Origin: Clostridium_B lapidicellarium | GTDB taxonomy: Bacteria > Bacillota > Clostridia > Clostridiales > Clostridiaceae | NCBI RefSeq assembly: GCF_041224415.1 | Contig: NZ_JBGFFE010000019.1 | Location: 1 to 61,753 of the forward strand | DNA: 61,753 nt | Reading direction: 5' to 3' | Part shown: piece after piece, positions 7,790 through 18,800 of the stretch | Layout: every line of letters begins with the position of its first letter | Numbering within the stretch: position 1 is the stretch's first letter | Notes under the pieces: model-generated | Told to the model about the DNA's origin: nothing | Database searches by the model: none | What the model saw: only the letters and a program-made list of their open reading frames with translations | Translations under genes and position numbers: made by a program

Positions 7790-9559
7790 TTGATAAATGA
7801 AATCTGCAATATATTTAGTAGAGAATATCAAAAAAGCGGTGATGCCCTGATTGTAGACAACTATATTTTATCACCAGGAGATTATGTGAAATTTACGCTA
7901 GAAGATCAGGGAGAAGATATAGACATATTCAATGTGGACAAAAAGACAGATAGATTTCAGGATAGGTATAGAAAATTTGCAAAGATGGACTGTGTAAGCG
8001 GACTTATTTCAATGAACAAGCCTATTGATCCTGGTAAGATAGTACACAGCAATAATATGTATGCTTTTTATGTAAAAAAAGAAAATTTAAATTCAACTAG
8101 GGGAAAATTGAATGAGAAGGTAATAGATAGATACTATGATATTCTAAAAAATCCTGAGATTAAATATAAAAGCAAAACTAAAAGTTTGGAATTATATTTA
8201 AAATTTGAAAATGAAAATGGAAAGCCAGATGGGGAATTCATAGATAAAATTAGAAACTGGATAAAACAAAACATATATAAAATAGCAGATCGCTTAAATT
8301 TAAATAAAACCTATCTTAAATTATTCTATAGTACTGATCAGAAAAACTATGAGAGAGAAAGCCAGCGATACATAATACCCAATATTTATAACAGCACAAA
8401 ATATAATATTAAAATTGGAAATAAAGTTTACGGGCTGCCGGATTTTAACATGGGATTGAATTCAAAAAAACCTTATCTTGATAATAAAACTAGAAAGAGC
8501 AGATTGCCGGTACTCATAGATTCCAGTACTGTTTCAATGGAAAAAAAGTTATTTGATAGTCTGTTGAACTATTCTGCGGAAAGAAAAAACTATATATATG
8601 TCGGTGAAGATATAGAGGCTGTAAATTATAAAGATAATAGGAAGACTGATTTTAGAGGATATTTCTTGAGAATAAACAAGGGAAAGGAAGTGGAAATTGC
8701 AGACTATGATTCAATAACTGAATACAGATATAAATTGAAAAGAGATATAGAGGTTTTCCCTATAATAGATAGAGGAATCGGCAAAAATTTTGAACTGTCT
8801 CTGAGCATTTTGACTGATATAGGTGAACTAAAAAGAGAAGTAAGTGAAATATTTTTTAACAAGTACCTGGAGAACAATTTTTTCACAGATGCAAAAGACA
8901 TAAATTTAAATGATGCAAAGGTTAAAGAATGTCTTTTAAGGTATAGGTATGGGTTTTATACCTGGTTTTATAAAGGAGAGGATCTTTTAGTAAGTAAATT
9001 CTGGAATAGAATGACACTATATCTTTTATGTAATTCCATAAATAAGGGAAATGTAAACAGGGCAATAAATCAATTTAATTTAAGACATGCAGTACTTGGC
9101 TATTTTAATGATGGAAAAGGGGGAGAGAAAATGGGAGCAGTAGTTGAAAATGTTCGAAAGAATGTAGATAGAAAAATAAATATAAAAGAGGACAAAAAAT
9201 ATGAAGTGGAAATTGAGAACGATAGAGAATATCATTTTTGTATAGGGCAGCTTTTGAATTATTTCTATAGCTTAAACAAATCTTCAAGTAAAAATTATTC
9301 TTTTATAAATACTATAATCAATGCCAGAGATGTTAAAGTCGTAAGGGATAAGCTTAGGGCACTTTTTATAAAGTATGACTATGCAATACAATCATCCTTT
9401 AGATTCAACAATATGTACTATATGGTGCTATCCTATGAACCTGAAGGTGAAATTGACAAAGATCTTATAATAGCTGGATTTTTATGCCCTAATCTGATAT
9501 ATAAAAAATCCGAGGATAATAATAAAAAACATAATGATACGAGCAAGGAGGAAGATTAA
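7790..9559 (+). CDS. cas8b: Cas8b, large subunit of type I-B Cascade
   Basis: 589 aa, charged and lysine-rich, assigned mainly by position between cas6 and cas7 and by size. Cas8b recognises the PAM and holds the complex on target DNA. The TTG start at 7790 is chosen because GGAGG (7776-7780) lies nine bases upstream; the ATG of the same spacer leads directly to a stop. The gene ends exactly one base before the cas7 ATG, implying translational coupling. Sequence conservation in Cas8b is low, so the assignment rests on context more than motifs. Confidence 0.88.
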   Translation: MINEICNIFSREYQKSGDALIVDNYILSPGDYVKFTLEDQGEDIDIFNVDKKTDRFQDRYRKFAKMDCVSGLISMNKPIDPGKIVHSNNMYAFYVKKENLNSTRGKLNEKVIDRYYDILKNPEIKYKSKTKSLELYLKFENENGKPDGEFIDKIRNWIKQNIYKIADRLNLNKTYLKLFYSTDQKNYERESQRYIIPNIYNSTKYNIKIGNKVYGLPDFNMGLNSKKPYLDNKTRKSRLPVLIDSSTVSMEKKLFDSLLNYSAERKNYIYVGEDIEAVNYKDNRKTDFRGYFLRINKGKEVEIADYDSITEYRYKLKRDIEVFPIIDRGIGKNFELSLSILTDIGELKREVSEIFFNKYLENNFFTDAKDINLNDAKVKECLLRYRYGFYTWFYKGEDLLVSKFWNRMTLYLLCNSINKGNVNRAINQFNLRHAVLGYFNDGKGGEKMGAVVENVRKNVDRKINIKEDKKYEVEIENDREYHFCIGQLLNYFYSLNKSSSKNYSFINTIINARDVKVVRDKLRALFIKYDYAIQSSFRFNNMYYMVLSYEPEGEIDKDLIIAGFLCPNLIYKKSEDNNKKHNDTSKEED

Positions 9560-10498
9560 ATGAACAGAGTGTATGGTGTTATTGGTATCAAGTCCATTAT
9601 GGCAAATTGGAATGCTGATTTTGGCGGCTATCCCAAAACAATAGGCGACGGATCTATATTTGGAAGTGACAAGGCACTTAAATACAGTATAAAGAAGTAC
9701 TGGGAAGATAACGGAGAAAAAATACTCTACATAAAATCGTTTAAGACGGACAAGGATAAGATAAGGCCAAGATCCCTTGAAGAGAGGTATAATCAGGTAT
9801 TTAATACCACTCTTACAAAAAAAGATGAAAGTACAGTTATATTAAAGAATCTTTTTTCAGCTTTAGATGTAAAGTCTTTTGGAGCTACATTTGCAGAGGA
9901 AGGGAATAATATATCACTTACAGGAGCTGTACAGATAGGTCAGGGATTTAATGTGTACGGAGGTTCCAGCACAGAGGAACAGCAGATATTATCCCCCTTC
10001 AGGAGCGATAGAAAAGTAAAGGATAATGAAGAAGCAAAAGAGGCAAATCAAAGTACCCTGGGTACAAAGATTGTAAGTGATGAGGCCCATTATCTGTATC
10101 CTTTTTATATAAACCCGATCTCTTATAAAGATTATGTGAATATGGGAGTGACGGATGGATATACGGAAGATGATTACAGAAAATTTAAAGAGGGTGCTCT
10201 TATAGGCGCTACAGCGCTTAATACCAATGCAAAAGCGGGATGTGAAAATGAATTTTCGTTATTTATAGAAACAGATGAAGAAACTTATCTTCCCAATTTG
10301 ACTCAATTTATGAATTTTGATAAAGATGAAAATGGTGAGAATTCAATTACTTTTGCAGCAGAACTAAATGGAATTTTACAGGGAATCAAGGAAGACATTA
10401 AAAACATAGAGGTTTATTATAATGACTACAAGTTGAGATTAAACAATGTGCCGGAAGGAGCTAAAAAATTCAATATCTTTACAAGAAAAGAGGTTTAG
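9560..10498 (+). CDS. cas7: Cas7 (Csh2-type), Cascade backbone
   Basis: 312 aa. The N-terminus (YGVIGIKSIMANWNADFGG, then GSDKALKYSIKKYW) is characteristic of the Csh2/Cas7 family of type I-B, and a central DEAHYLYPFYINP segment is also family-like. Cas7 has an RRM-like fold and polymerises along the crRNA spacer. It directly abuts cas8b and is followed after 3 bp by cas5, so the Cascade genes are tightly coupled. Confidence 0.94.
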   Translation: MNRVYGVIGIKSIMANWNADFGGYPKTIGDGSIFGSDKALKYSIKKYWEDNGEKILYIKSFKTDKDKIRPRSLEERYNQVFNTTLTKKDESTVILKNLFSALDVKSFGATFAEEGNNISLTGAVQIGQGFNVYGGSSTEEQQILSPFRSDRKVKDNEEAKEANQSTLGTKIVSDEAHYLYPFYINPISYKDYVNMGVTDGYTEDDYRKFKEGALIGATALNTNAKAGCENEFSLFIETDEETYLPNLTQFMNFDKDENGENSITFAAELNGILQGIKEDIKNIEVYYNDYKLRLNNVPEGAKKFNIFTRKEV

Positions 10499-10501
10499 AC
10501 A

Positions 10502-11242
10502 ATGAAGGTAGTTAGGTTCAAGCTTTCCGGGAAAACCGCATTTTTTAAAAAGCCGGATGTGAATACTTACTATTATTTTACATATGGCAATATACACAAG
10601 ATAGCTCTTCTTGGCATCATTGGAAGTGTGCTTGGACTTGGAGGCTATAATGCGCAGAGCCAGGATTTTAAGAATAATGTTTATCCTGAATTCTATGAAA
10701 AGCTCAGAAACTCTAAGGTTTCAATAGTGCCTCTCAATGAACATGGTTATATAACAAAAAAAGTCCAGACCTTCAATAATTCTGTTGGATATGCAAGTAA
10801 GGAGAGTGGAGGAAATCTCATAGTAAAAGAACAGTGGCTGCAGGAACCAGAGTGGCTCATTTATGTAAAAATAGATAATGATACAGAGAAGTTTTCGTAT
10901 ATGATAAAAAATAATAAGGCCAAATTTATACCTTATCTTGGTACAAATGATCATTTTGCGGATATTACAGAGGTTAGTGAACTTGAAGCTGAAAAAATAA
11001 ACGATGTGGATAAAATAGACAGCGTTTTTGAAACAAAATATTTTGAAATAGACAAATATCAGGATGAAAAAGGGGATACGGCCTGGAAATACACTGAATA
11101 TCTGCCGGTAGCTCTTGACAGGGATTTAAATCAATATGAGTTTTCAGATTTTACGCAGACGAATATGTATATAGAGTCAGTTAACGGCGGCATACACATA
11201 TACAGAGATGAGGAAATGAATAAAAATCTATATTTTTTTTAA
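10502..11242 (+). CDS. cas5: Cas5 (Cas5h-type), Cascade subunit
   Basis: 246 aa. The N-terminal segment (VVRFKLSGKTAFFKKPDVNT, then IHKIALLGIIGSVLGLGGY) is the Cas5 RAMP signature of type I-B; the glycine-rich IGSVLGLGGY follows the first beta strand. Cas5 caps the 5' handle of the crRNA and contacts Cas8b. Spacing of 3 bp from cas7 and 21 bp to cas3. Confidence 0.93.
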   Translation: MKVVRFKLSGKTAFFKKPDVNTYYYFTYGNIHKIALLGIIGSVLGLGGYNAQSQDFKNNVYPEFYEKLRNSKVSIVPLNEHGYITKKVQTFNNSVGYASKESGGNLIVKEQWLQEPEWLIYVKIDNDTEKFSYMIKNNKAKFIPYLGTNDHFADITEVSELEAEKINDVDKIDSVFETKYFEIDKYQDEKGDTAWKYTEYLPVALDRDLNQYEFSDFTQTNMYIESVNGGIHIYRDEEMNKNLYFF

Positions 11243-11263
11243 GATTTGTAAAGGGTGAGTGTG

Positions 11264-13849
11264 GTGTATTTTGATAATGTAAAACTTTTTAGTGCTAAAA
11301 ATTTTATACACAATGTGGATAAAATTTATGCACACAGGGACAGAAATGATAAAGACAACAAAGAAAAATTTATGAGGCATGTGAAATCAACCTATGATTA
11401 TTTTAAACTTATATGTTCTGAGAAGAACTTGGATAATGTATTTTATAATTTTGAGCGGAGTATATTGAAAAATAGAGGTGAAGACACAATTCATTTGTGG
11501 AAAGAGATGTTTGCGAATACCATATATATGCATGATATGGGAAAGATAAATCCAGCATTTCAATATAATGTAATGTTGAATGAAGAGTATAAGAACAATA
11601 CAGCTGTTGAAAAAAATCATTCTCTTCTTGGAGCCTATATATATGTAAGCTATTTCTATGGGAAAATAGAAAACATATGTAAAAGGCATGATAAATTTTA
11701 TCTGAAATATTTTATGTATTTAAATTCCTACATAATATCAAAACATCATGGATTTTTGGACAGCATGGGGGAGTATAAAGAAAAGCTAAGGGCGTTTTCA
11801 AGAAGCCATAAAAAAGAGATCTATTATCCCAATTTAAATATGGATACATTGGATCAAAAAGTAATTCAAAATTCTTTTGAGAATTGCAGTAAATACATGA
11901 AGGACTGCTTATTATCAGATGATAGACTTGATTTTGTTATATACATCTATTCAAAATTACTGTTTTCCCTCCTTACAGCAGCGGATTATTATGCCACTTC
12001 TGAGTTTATGAATGGTGAGAAGATTAATGATCTTGGAATAATAGATGATGGCTTAAAAAGGAAGTTTGGTGAGGATGTAGACAGTTATAGTACTTTTAAT
12101 AGCATAGAGGCTTATAGGAAAAATCCCGTGAAGGATGGGAAATATATAAGTATAAACCAGCTCAGATCAGAGATAACTATTGAGAGTGAAAAAAATTATA
12201 TGGATAACCAGGATAAAAATATATATTATCTTGAAGCACCTACTGGTGGAGGCAAGACTATAACTTCTGTAAATCTTGCTAAATTGATACTGCAGTCAAA
12301 TAAAAACATAAATAAATTATTCTATATTTTTCCCTTCAATACGCTGGTGGAGCAGACAGAAAATGAATTGATGAAGATATTTAATAATGACAGCATGATA
12401 AAGGAAAAATTGGCAGTAATAAACTCCATAACTCCTATAAAGATAAAAGATGTGGATGAGGACTGCAGTAATATAATTAATTTAAATACCGGTAAAAAGG
12501 TTGATTATAATAAATCTTTCGTAGACAGGATCTTTATAAATTATCCTTTTGTCATAACTACTCACGTAAAGCTGTTTAACTCCTTTTTTGGCACAAGCAG
12601 GGAAGAGGTATTTCCACTTGTGAATTTGTGCAATTCAGTGATAATTCTAGATGAAATACAGAGTTATAAAAATTCCATATGGAAGGAAATAATAAATTTT
12701 TTGAGCGTGTATTCAGAAATATTGAATATTAAAATCATAATAATGTCTGCTACGCTGCCGCGATTAAATAAACTTGTGGACAGTGATGTGGACAATTTTG
12801 TGTATTTGATAAAGAACAGAGATCATTATTTTAAAAATCCGTTTTTCAAGGACAGGGTAAAATTTGAAATGATTGACCTGGGAGAGGATGAAGATAAAGA
12901 ATTTGAAAATCTTTTAAGAGATATAGAGCATGAAAGCAAAAGTAATAACAAAATATTGGTTGAATTCATATTCAAGACGAGGGCAGATAAATTTTTCGAC
13001 TATATAAAGTCTAATGAAAAATTTTCTCAAAATTGTAAACATGAAGTTGCAATAGTTACTTCTGATGATAATAAAGCAGATAGAAACAGGGTCATAGAAA
13101 AGGCAAAAGAAAAGGATAAGAAAATAATTATAATAGCAACCCAGATTATTGAAGCCGGAGTTGATATAGATATGGATCTTGGATATAAAAACATATCTAT
13201 TTTGGATGCAGAAGAACAGTTTATGGGAAGAATAAACAGGTCATGTTTAAATATTGGCAGGGTAAAATTCTTTAAAATGGATGATTGCAAAATTATATAT
13301 AAAAGAGATGTGAGAAAAGAGGAAGAACTTACGCTGGCTAGCAGGGAGATCCAGGAGTTGTTGAAAGAGAAAAATTTTGGGAAGTATTATGAAAAAGTCA
13401 TAGCTAAAATCGAGAAAGCTAAGAGGGAGTTAAATGATAATGGATATGGTGCTTTTATTAAAATTTTGAAAAATGTTGATTTTAAAGGGATAAAAGAACA
13501 TATGCAGTTGATAGATGATTATAATCAGAATAAATATACTATATTTTTATCTAGGAAAATAAAAGATGAAAAAAATAATGTACTTGATGGGGATCAAATC
13601 TGGCAAGAGTACAAATCCCTTATAATGGGAAATAAAATGGATTATGCTGAAAAGAAAGTTAAGTTGTCGCAAATAAATTCCAAGTTGAATTATTTTATAT
13701 ATAGAGTTAAAAAAATGCCGCAGGAATACAGTGATATGCTTGGAGATATATATTACATTTCATATGGTGAAAAATACATAAAAGACGGCAGGTTCAATCA
13801 GGAGATATTTATTGGACAAACTCCTGACGAGGCAAATTTGTTTATGTAA
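11264..13849 (+). CDS. cas3: Cas3 HD nuclease-helicase
   Basis: About 861 aa. The first possible start is GTG at 11255, but AAAGGGTGAG overlaps it, so GTG at 11264 (or 11261) is preferred. Counting from 11255: HD nuclease domain with MRHVK (H42), MHDMGK (H93-D94) and SKHHG near residue 164; then a superfamily 2 helicase with Walker A APTGGGKT (about 328-335), DEIQ (about 466-469), MSATLP and QFMGRINR. Cas3 unwinds and degrades DNA bound by Cascade. All expected catalytic motifs are present, so interference should be functional. Confidence 0.95.
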   Translation: MYFDNVKLFSAKNFIHNVDKIYAHRDRNDKDNKEKFMRHVKSTYDYFKLICSEKNLDNVFYNFERSILKNRGEDTIHLWKEMFANTIYMHDMGKINPAFQYNVMLNEEYKNNTAVEKNHSLLGAYIYVSYFYGKIENICKRHDKFYLKYFMYLNSYIISKHHGFLDSMGEYKEKLRAFSRSHKKEIYYPNLNMDTLDQKVIQNSFENCSKYMKDCLLSDDRLDFVIYIYSKLLFSLLTAADYYATSEFMNGEKINDLGIIDDGLKRKFGEDVDSYSTFNSIEAYRKNPVKDGKYISINQLRSEITIESEKNYMDNQDKNIYYLEAPTGGGKTITSVNLAKLILQSNKNINKLFYIFPFNTLVEQTENELMKIFNNDSMIKEKLAVINSITPIKIKDVDEDCSNIINLNTGKKVDYNKSFVDRIFINYPFVITTHVKLFNSFFGTSREEVFPLVNLCNSVIILDEIQSYKNSIWKEIINFLSVYSEILNIKIIIMSATLPRLNKLVDSDVDNFVYLIKNRDHYFKNPFFKDRVKFEMIDLGEDEDKEFENLLRDIEHESKSNNKILVEFIFKTRADKFFDYIKSNEKFSQNCKHEVAIVTSDDNKADRNRVIEKAKEKDKKIIIIATQIIEAGVDIDMDLGYKNISILDAEEQFMGRINRSCLNIGRVKFFKMDDCKIIYKRDVRKEEELTLASREIQELLKEKNFGKYYEKVIAKIEKAKRELNDNGYGAFIKILKNVDFKGIKEHMQLIDDYNQNKYTIFLSRKIKDEKNNVLDGDQIWQEYKSLIMGNKMDYAEKKVKLSQINSKLNYFIYRVKKMPQEYSDMLGDIYYISYGEKYIKDGRFNQEIFIGQTPDEANLFM

Positions 13850-13866
13850 TTATGGAGTGATTTAAC

Positions 13867-14361
13867 ATGAGAATAAACGGTACGCTTATAAATTATTATT
13901 TTCACTGCAAGAGGCAGTGCTGGCTTCACGGCAGCAGAATCAACATGGAGGACAACAGCGAGGATGTTCACATAGGAAAGATAATCCATGAATTAAAATC
14001 CGAGGGAAAAAAGAATACAGAAATATCCATAGACAATGTGAAGATAGATAAGATCACAAGGGATTATCTTGTTGAGATAAAAAAATCCGATGCAGATGTA
14101 GAAGCGGTGAAATGGCAGGTGCTGTTCTATCTCAGCCTGTTGAAAAGCAAGGGAATTCATAGAGATGGAAAAATTGAATTTCAGGAGAAAAACAAGCAGG
14201 ATAAAAAGATAATATATGTAAGCCTTACAGAGGAAAATGAAATGAAGCTAAAAGAGCTGAGCTCCAATATGGAAAAATTGTTTGAAGAGGACATGCCTCC
14301 TAAAGTCAAAAAAATAAAAGGATGCAGGAAGTGTGCCTATTATGAATACTGTTATATTTAG
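13867..14361 (+). CDS. cas4: Cas4 RecB-like nuclease, adaptation
   Basis: 164 aa. N-terminal CKRQC (C14, C18) and C-terminal GCRKCAYYEYC (C153, C156, C162) supply the 4Fe-4S ligands; LVEIKKSD is the RecB-family nuclease motif and VKWQVLFYL the following helix. Cas4 trims prespacers and selects those with a correct PAM, which fits the TCA motif inferred from overlapping spacers. It lies 17 bp after cas3 and 26 bp before cas1. Confidence 0.94.
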   Translation: MRINGTLINYYFHCKRQCWLHGSRINMEDNSEDVHIGKIIHELKSEGKKNTEISIDNVKIDKITRDYLVEIKKSDADVEAVKWQVLFYLSLLKSKGIHRDGKIEFQEKNKQDKKIIYVSLTEENEMKLKELSSNMEKLFEEDMPPKVKKIKGCRKCAYYEYCYI

Positions 14362-14387
14362 AATAGATTGTAGGAGGGTGAAATTTC

Positions 14388-15392
14388 ATGGCCAGCGGTA
14401 CTAAGTATTTGATGAGTATGGGTGAACTCAAGAGAAAGGACAATTCTGTTTTATTTCACAATGAAAAGGGAAATTTTTATCTGCCTATAGAATCCACAAG
14501 GGAAATATACTGTATGAATGAAATCACGGTGAACAGCAAATTTCTTGATTTTGCTGCGAAAGCCGGGATAGTAATTCACTTTTTTAATTACTATGGATAC
14601 TACAGCGGTAGTTTTTATCCTAAAGAAACCCTGGTAAGCGGCAAAGTCACTATAAAACAGGTGGAAGCTTTTTTGAATAACAGAAACTATATAGCAAAGG
14701 CATTTGTACAAGGTATAGCGGATAATATATGTGAAGTGCTCTATCATTACTACAGACATGATAAAAAAGAAGTATATTCTACTATTAATTGGTTGAGAGA
14801 AAAAATTTCCGAGTATTTAGGAAATGACAATCTGAACATAAAACAAATATTGAGAATTGAAGGTGAAATATGGCAGAGATTTTATGAGAATTTCAAATAT
14901 ATTCTTCCTGAGGATTTCATACTTAACAAAAGAGTGAAAAGGCCGCCGGACAATCCTATAAATGCACTTATATCTTTTGGAAATTCTATTTTGTATTCCA
15001 AGACCGTATCTCAAATTTATAATACCCACCTGAATCAAACCATAAGTTATTTGCACGAGCCCTCTGAGGGCAGATTTTCTTTAAGCCTTGATCTGTCTGA
15101 AGTTTTCAAGCCGGTTATAGTGTACAGGACAATTTTTGAACTTATAAATACGAAGCAGATTCAAGTGAGCAAGCATTTTGATAAGAAGTATAATTACTGT
15201 CTTTTGAATGAGGAAGGCAAGAAGATATTTGTACAAGCCATTGAACAGAGATTTGAAAGTATTTTTGAACATAAAAAACTTAAAAGAAAGGTAAGTTACA
15301 AGACAGCTATAAAATTAGACGGATACAAGCTTATAAAATATTTGGTAGAAGGTGAAGATTTTAGACCTTTCAGCTTAAAGAATATGATGTAA
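14388..15392 (+). CDS. cas1: Cas1 integrase
   Basis: 334 aa. Metal-binding residues are visible: E158 in RIEGEIW, H223 in YLHEPSEGRFSLSLD and D235/E238 in SLDLSEVFKP. This is the spacing expected for Cas1 of type I systems. Cas1 forms a complex with Cas2 and inserts new spacers at the leader end. The intact motifs, plus many non-identical spacers, indicate an adaptation machinery that is or recently was active. Confidence 0.96.
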   Translation: MASGTKYLMSMGELKRKDNSVLFHNEKGNFYLPIESTREIYCMNEITVNSKFLDFAAKAGIVIHFFNYYGYYSGSFYPKETLVSGKVTIKQVEAFLNNRNYIAKAFVQGIADNICEVLYHYYRHDKKEVYSTINWLREKISEYLGNDNLNIKQILRIEGEIWQRFYENFKYILPEDFILNKRVKRPPDNPINALISFGNSILYSKTVSQIYNTHLNQTISYLHEPSEGRFSLSLDLSEVFKPVIVYRTIFELINTKQIQVSKHFDKKYNYCLLNEEGKKIFVQAIEQRFESIFEHKKLKRKVSYKTAIKLDGYKLIKYLVEGEDFRPFSLKNMM

Positions 15393-15411
15393 GAATTGGG
15401 GGCAGTGCTTT

Positions 15412-15696
15412 ATGGCGAAAAATTTTAATTTCAATTACGCCTTTGTATTTTATGATGTGAATGAAAAAAGGGTGAACAAGGTATTTAAAATATGTAAGAA
15501 ATATTTTTATCACCATCAAAATTCTGTTTTCAGGGGGGTCATAACTCCTTCAAAATTGATAAAATTGAAAAGTGAATTGAATAAAATTGTTGAAGGGAAA
15601 GATTTTATAACAATAATAAAGCTTATAAATGACAGTTGTTTTGATGAAGAAACTTTGGGAGTAAATGTAAATAATACTGAAAATTTAATACTTTAA
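15412..15696 (+). CDS. cas2: Cas2 adaptation subunit
   Basis: 94 aa with a ferredoxin-like pattern: first strand NYAFVFYDV carrying the conserved Asp (D15), KVFKICKKYFYHHQNSVF and FRGVITPSKL. Normal length for Cas2. Last gene of the operon; a terminator follows within 25 bp and the CRISPR leader begins immediately after it. Confidence 0.95.
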   Translation: MAKNFNFNYAFVFYDVNEKRVNKVFKICKKYFYHHQNSVFRGVITPSKLIKLKSELNKIVEGKDFITIIKLINDSCFDEETLGVNVNNTENLIL

Positions 15697-15720
15697 TTTT
15701 CCAACCGAAATGAATTTTAA

Positions 15721-15768
15721 AAGTGCTTCAATATCTTGAATTAAAATGGATTGAGGCACTTTTTTGTT
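15721..15768 (+). terminator. Terminator of the cas operon
   Basis: A 12-bp stem (AAGTGCTTCAAT at 15721-15732, ATTGAGGCACTT at 15750-15761, one G-T pair) is followed by a T run. It separates cas transcription from the CRISPR leader. Confidence 0.82.
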
Positions 15769-15872
15769 TACTTTTTAAAAAAGGAAAATTGGCTGGAAAA
15801 TTTTCATCAAAATGCTTTATTTATGGGACTTTAAGTCTTATAATAGAAATAAAGAATGGCTAATTTACATTA
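15769..15872 (+). promoter_or_regulatory. CRISPR leader of the large array
   Basis: AT-rich segment between the cas terminator and the first repeat. It contains TATAAT at 15839-15844 with a weak -35 region about 17 bp upstream, suitable for starting pre-crRNA transcription to the right just before the first repeat at 15873. Leader placement agrees with the degenerate repeat at the far end (26789). Confidence 0.7.
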
Positions 15873-18800
15873 GTTGAACCTTAACATGAGATGTATTTAA
15901 ATCAGGTCTGTTTGACATGGCCCTAAAGATTGTCGGCGGGTTGAACCTTAACATGAGATGTATTTAAATAGAATAAGTTTAGATATTCTTGATGCATTTT
16001 CTTCGTTGAACCTTAACATGAGATGTATTTAAATTCTTCCGACATCTTGCCTTTCTCAAGCCGTACAGTAGTTGAACCTTAACATGAGATGTATTTAAAT
16101 ATGTCTTATAATACAGCTTCAAAATTGCTATTCTACGTTGAACCTTAACATGAGATGTATTTAAATATTATTTTTCTATCTAAGCTTTTTACTCTACCTA
16201 TGTTGAACCTTAACATGAGATGTATTTAAATTATGTCTTTATACAACCTTCTACCCCTATAATTGAGTTGAACCTTAACATGAGATGTATTTAAATGCAT
16301 GAAGAAAAGATATATAAAATTATAAACAAAATGTTGAACCTTAACATGAGATGTATTTAAATTGGCGAGCCTCCTAATTCCCAGTTCTTCTTTGCCCAGT
16401 TGAACCTTAACATGAGATGTATTTAAATTAAAAGTAATATCCGTAATTATTGCATTGGGGAGCGTTGAACCTTAACATGAGATGTATTTAAATTACTTAT
16501 TTGCATATTCGGGCATCCATGACTCTATGTTGAACCTTAACATGAGATGTATTTAAATATTTTAGACATATTTATTGGGGAGATAATATAATGGTTGAAC
16601 CTTAACATGAGATGTATTTAAATAAGTACAGTTCCACAGCTTTGTCGCATTTCCTCAGGTTGAACCTTAACATGAGATGTATTTAAATGCCTTGGTATCA
16701 AATTCCTCATTTATCTTGTTCAGTGTTGAACCTTAACATGAGATGTATTTAAATCCAAGACCATTACTGATATGGGACAATTTATTAAATGTTGAACCTT
16801 AACATGAGATGTATTTAAATTATTTGAACGACATTGTCCACGGCAGAGCTAACAATCGTTGAACCTTAACATGAGATGTATTTAAATTTAATTTCCTTTG
16901 AGAAGTTACATAGCTTCCACGTTGTTGAACCTTAACATGAGATGTATTTAAATAAATCCAAGTCATTCATTTCAAGAGCAACAATTTCCGTTGAACCTTA
17001 ACATGAGATGTATTTAAATCAGATCTTTTAACATATTGTTCCCTCCTGTGAACTAGTTGAACCTTAACATGAGATGTATTTAAATCATTGCAAACCAGGT
17101 ATTGGACGCATTGGCTTCCCGGTTGAACCTTAACATGAGATGTATTTAAATTGAATTACAAGCTCGGAGACTACATCAAAATAGTGGGTTGAACCTTAAC
17201 ATGAGATGTATTTAAATGCACCACGGTTTATCTGTGCCAGTGCAATAACCGGGGTTGAACCTTAACATGAGATGTATTTAAATGCTCTAGTTAAATCCTT
17301 TGCTTTTCTTGCATTAAAGTTGAACCTTAACATGAGATGTATTTAAATCAGGAGCATTACAAGCTATAGCGGGACTTATGCATGGTTGAACCTTAACATG
17401 AGATGTATTTAAATTGGTTCATCCCAGGACTAAGGAGGTCACAAACTTTATGTTGAACCTTAACATGAGATGTATTTAAATAATGGTTGTGGATGCCGCA
17501 CCTGAAGCACTTGATACGTTGAACCTTAACATGAGATGTATTTAAATGACTTGCTAGAATGGACATGAAAAAGCAATTGATGAGTTGAACCTTAACATGA
17601 GATGTATTTAAATAATGGTTGTGGATGCCGCACCTGAAGCACTTGATACGTTGAACCTTAACATGAGATGTATTTAAATGACTTGCTAGAATGGACATGA
17701 AAAAGCAATTGATGAGTTGAACCTTAACATGAGATGTATTTAAATCAGCTAAATACCATGTAGTCAATGATGGCTCGGCATGTTGAACCTTAACATGAGA
17801 TGTATTTAAATAATCTGCAGGGCGGGCAAAAATCATGTGGATGCCTAGTTGAACCTTAACATGAGATGTATTTAAATAATATTTGCTTACATTTCTTGTA
17901 AATGCTTTTCCTGTTGAACCTTAACATGAGATGTATTTAAATTACCAATGATTAATAAGCATTTTTTCAGCTAATTTGTTGAACCTTAACATGAGATGTA
18001 TTTAAATTCTAAACTTCCAACGGCAAAGAAATTTAAACGCTGGGTTGAACCTTAACATGAGATGTATTTAAATCAATTATGCCTTCGATCCCTTTTAACG
18101 CCGCCATGTTGAACCTTAACATGAGATGTATTTAAATGTCTTGCCCCTGTATTGGAACTTGGGTATCAATATGGTTGAACCTTAACATGAGATGTATTTA
18201 AATCAGAGAAACAATCCCGTACGCCTTTCTCATCTTTGTGTTGAACCTTAACATGAGATGTATTTAAATATTTTAATTGGATAATTTTTGTAGTCTTCTA
18301 ATCGTTGAACCTTAACATGAGATGTATTTAAATATTTTAAGGGCGTTCTCGGCTAAAATTTCGATATATGTTGAACCTTAACATGAGATGTATTTAAATA
18401 CGTTATAAATCTTAATGCAGACAATATAACTGTAGGGTTGAACCTTAACATGAGATGTATTTAAATCTAGAAATTTTCCCTTTATTTTCATAGGGATGCT
18501 AGGTTGAACCTTAACATGAGATGTATTTAAATCGATTATGTTTTCTGCCTCTCCGAAAGCACATATAGTTGAACCTTAACATGAGATGTATTTAAATGCC
18601 GTACAGTATCAATTAGGCTTTTCATGGCGAGCCGTTGAACCTTAACATGAGATGTATTTAAATTGTCGATTTTGGTATTATGTTTGTACAGTATCATCAG
18701 TTGAACCTTAACATGAGATGTATTTAAATTTTTCCAAATCAGGGAGTCCTTCTTCAGCACCGTCGGTTGAACCTTAACATGAGATGTATTTAAATTACTG

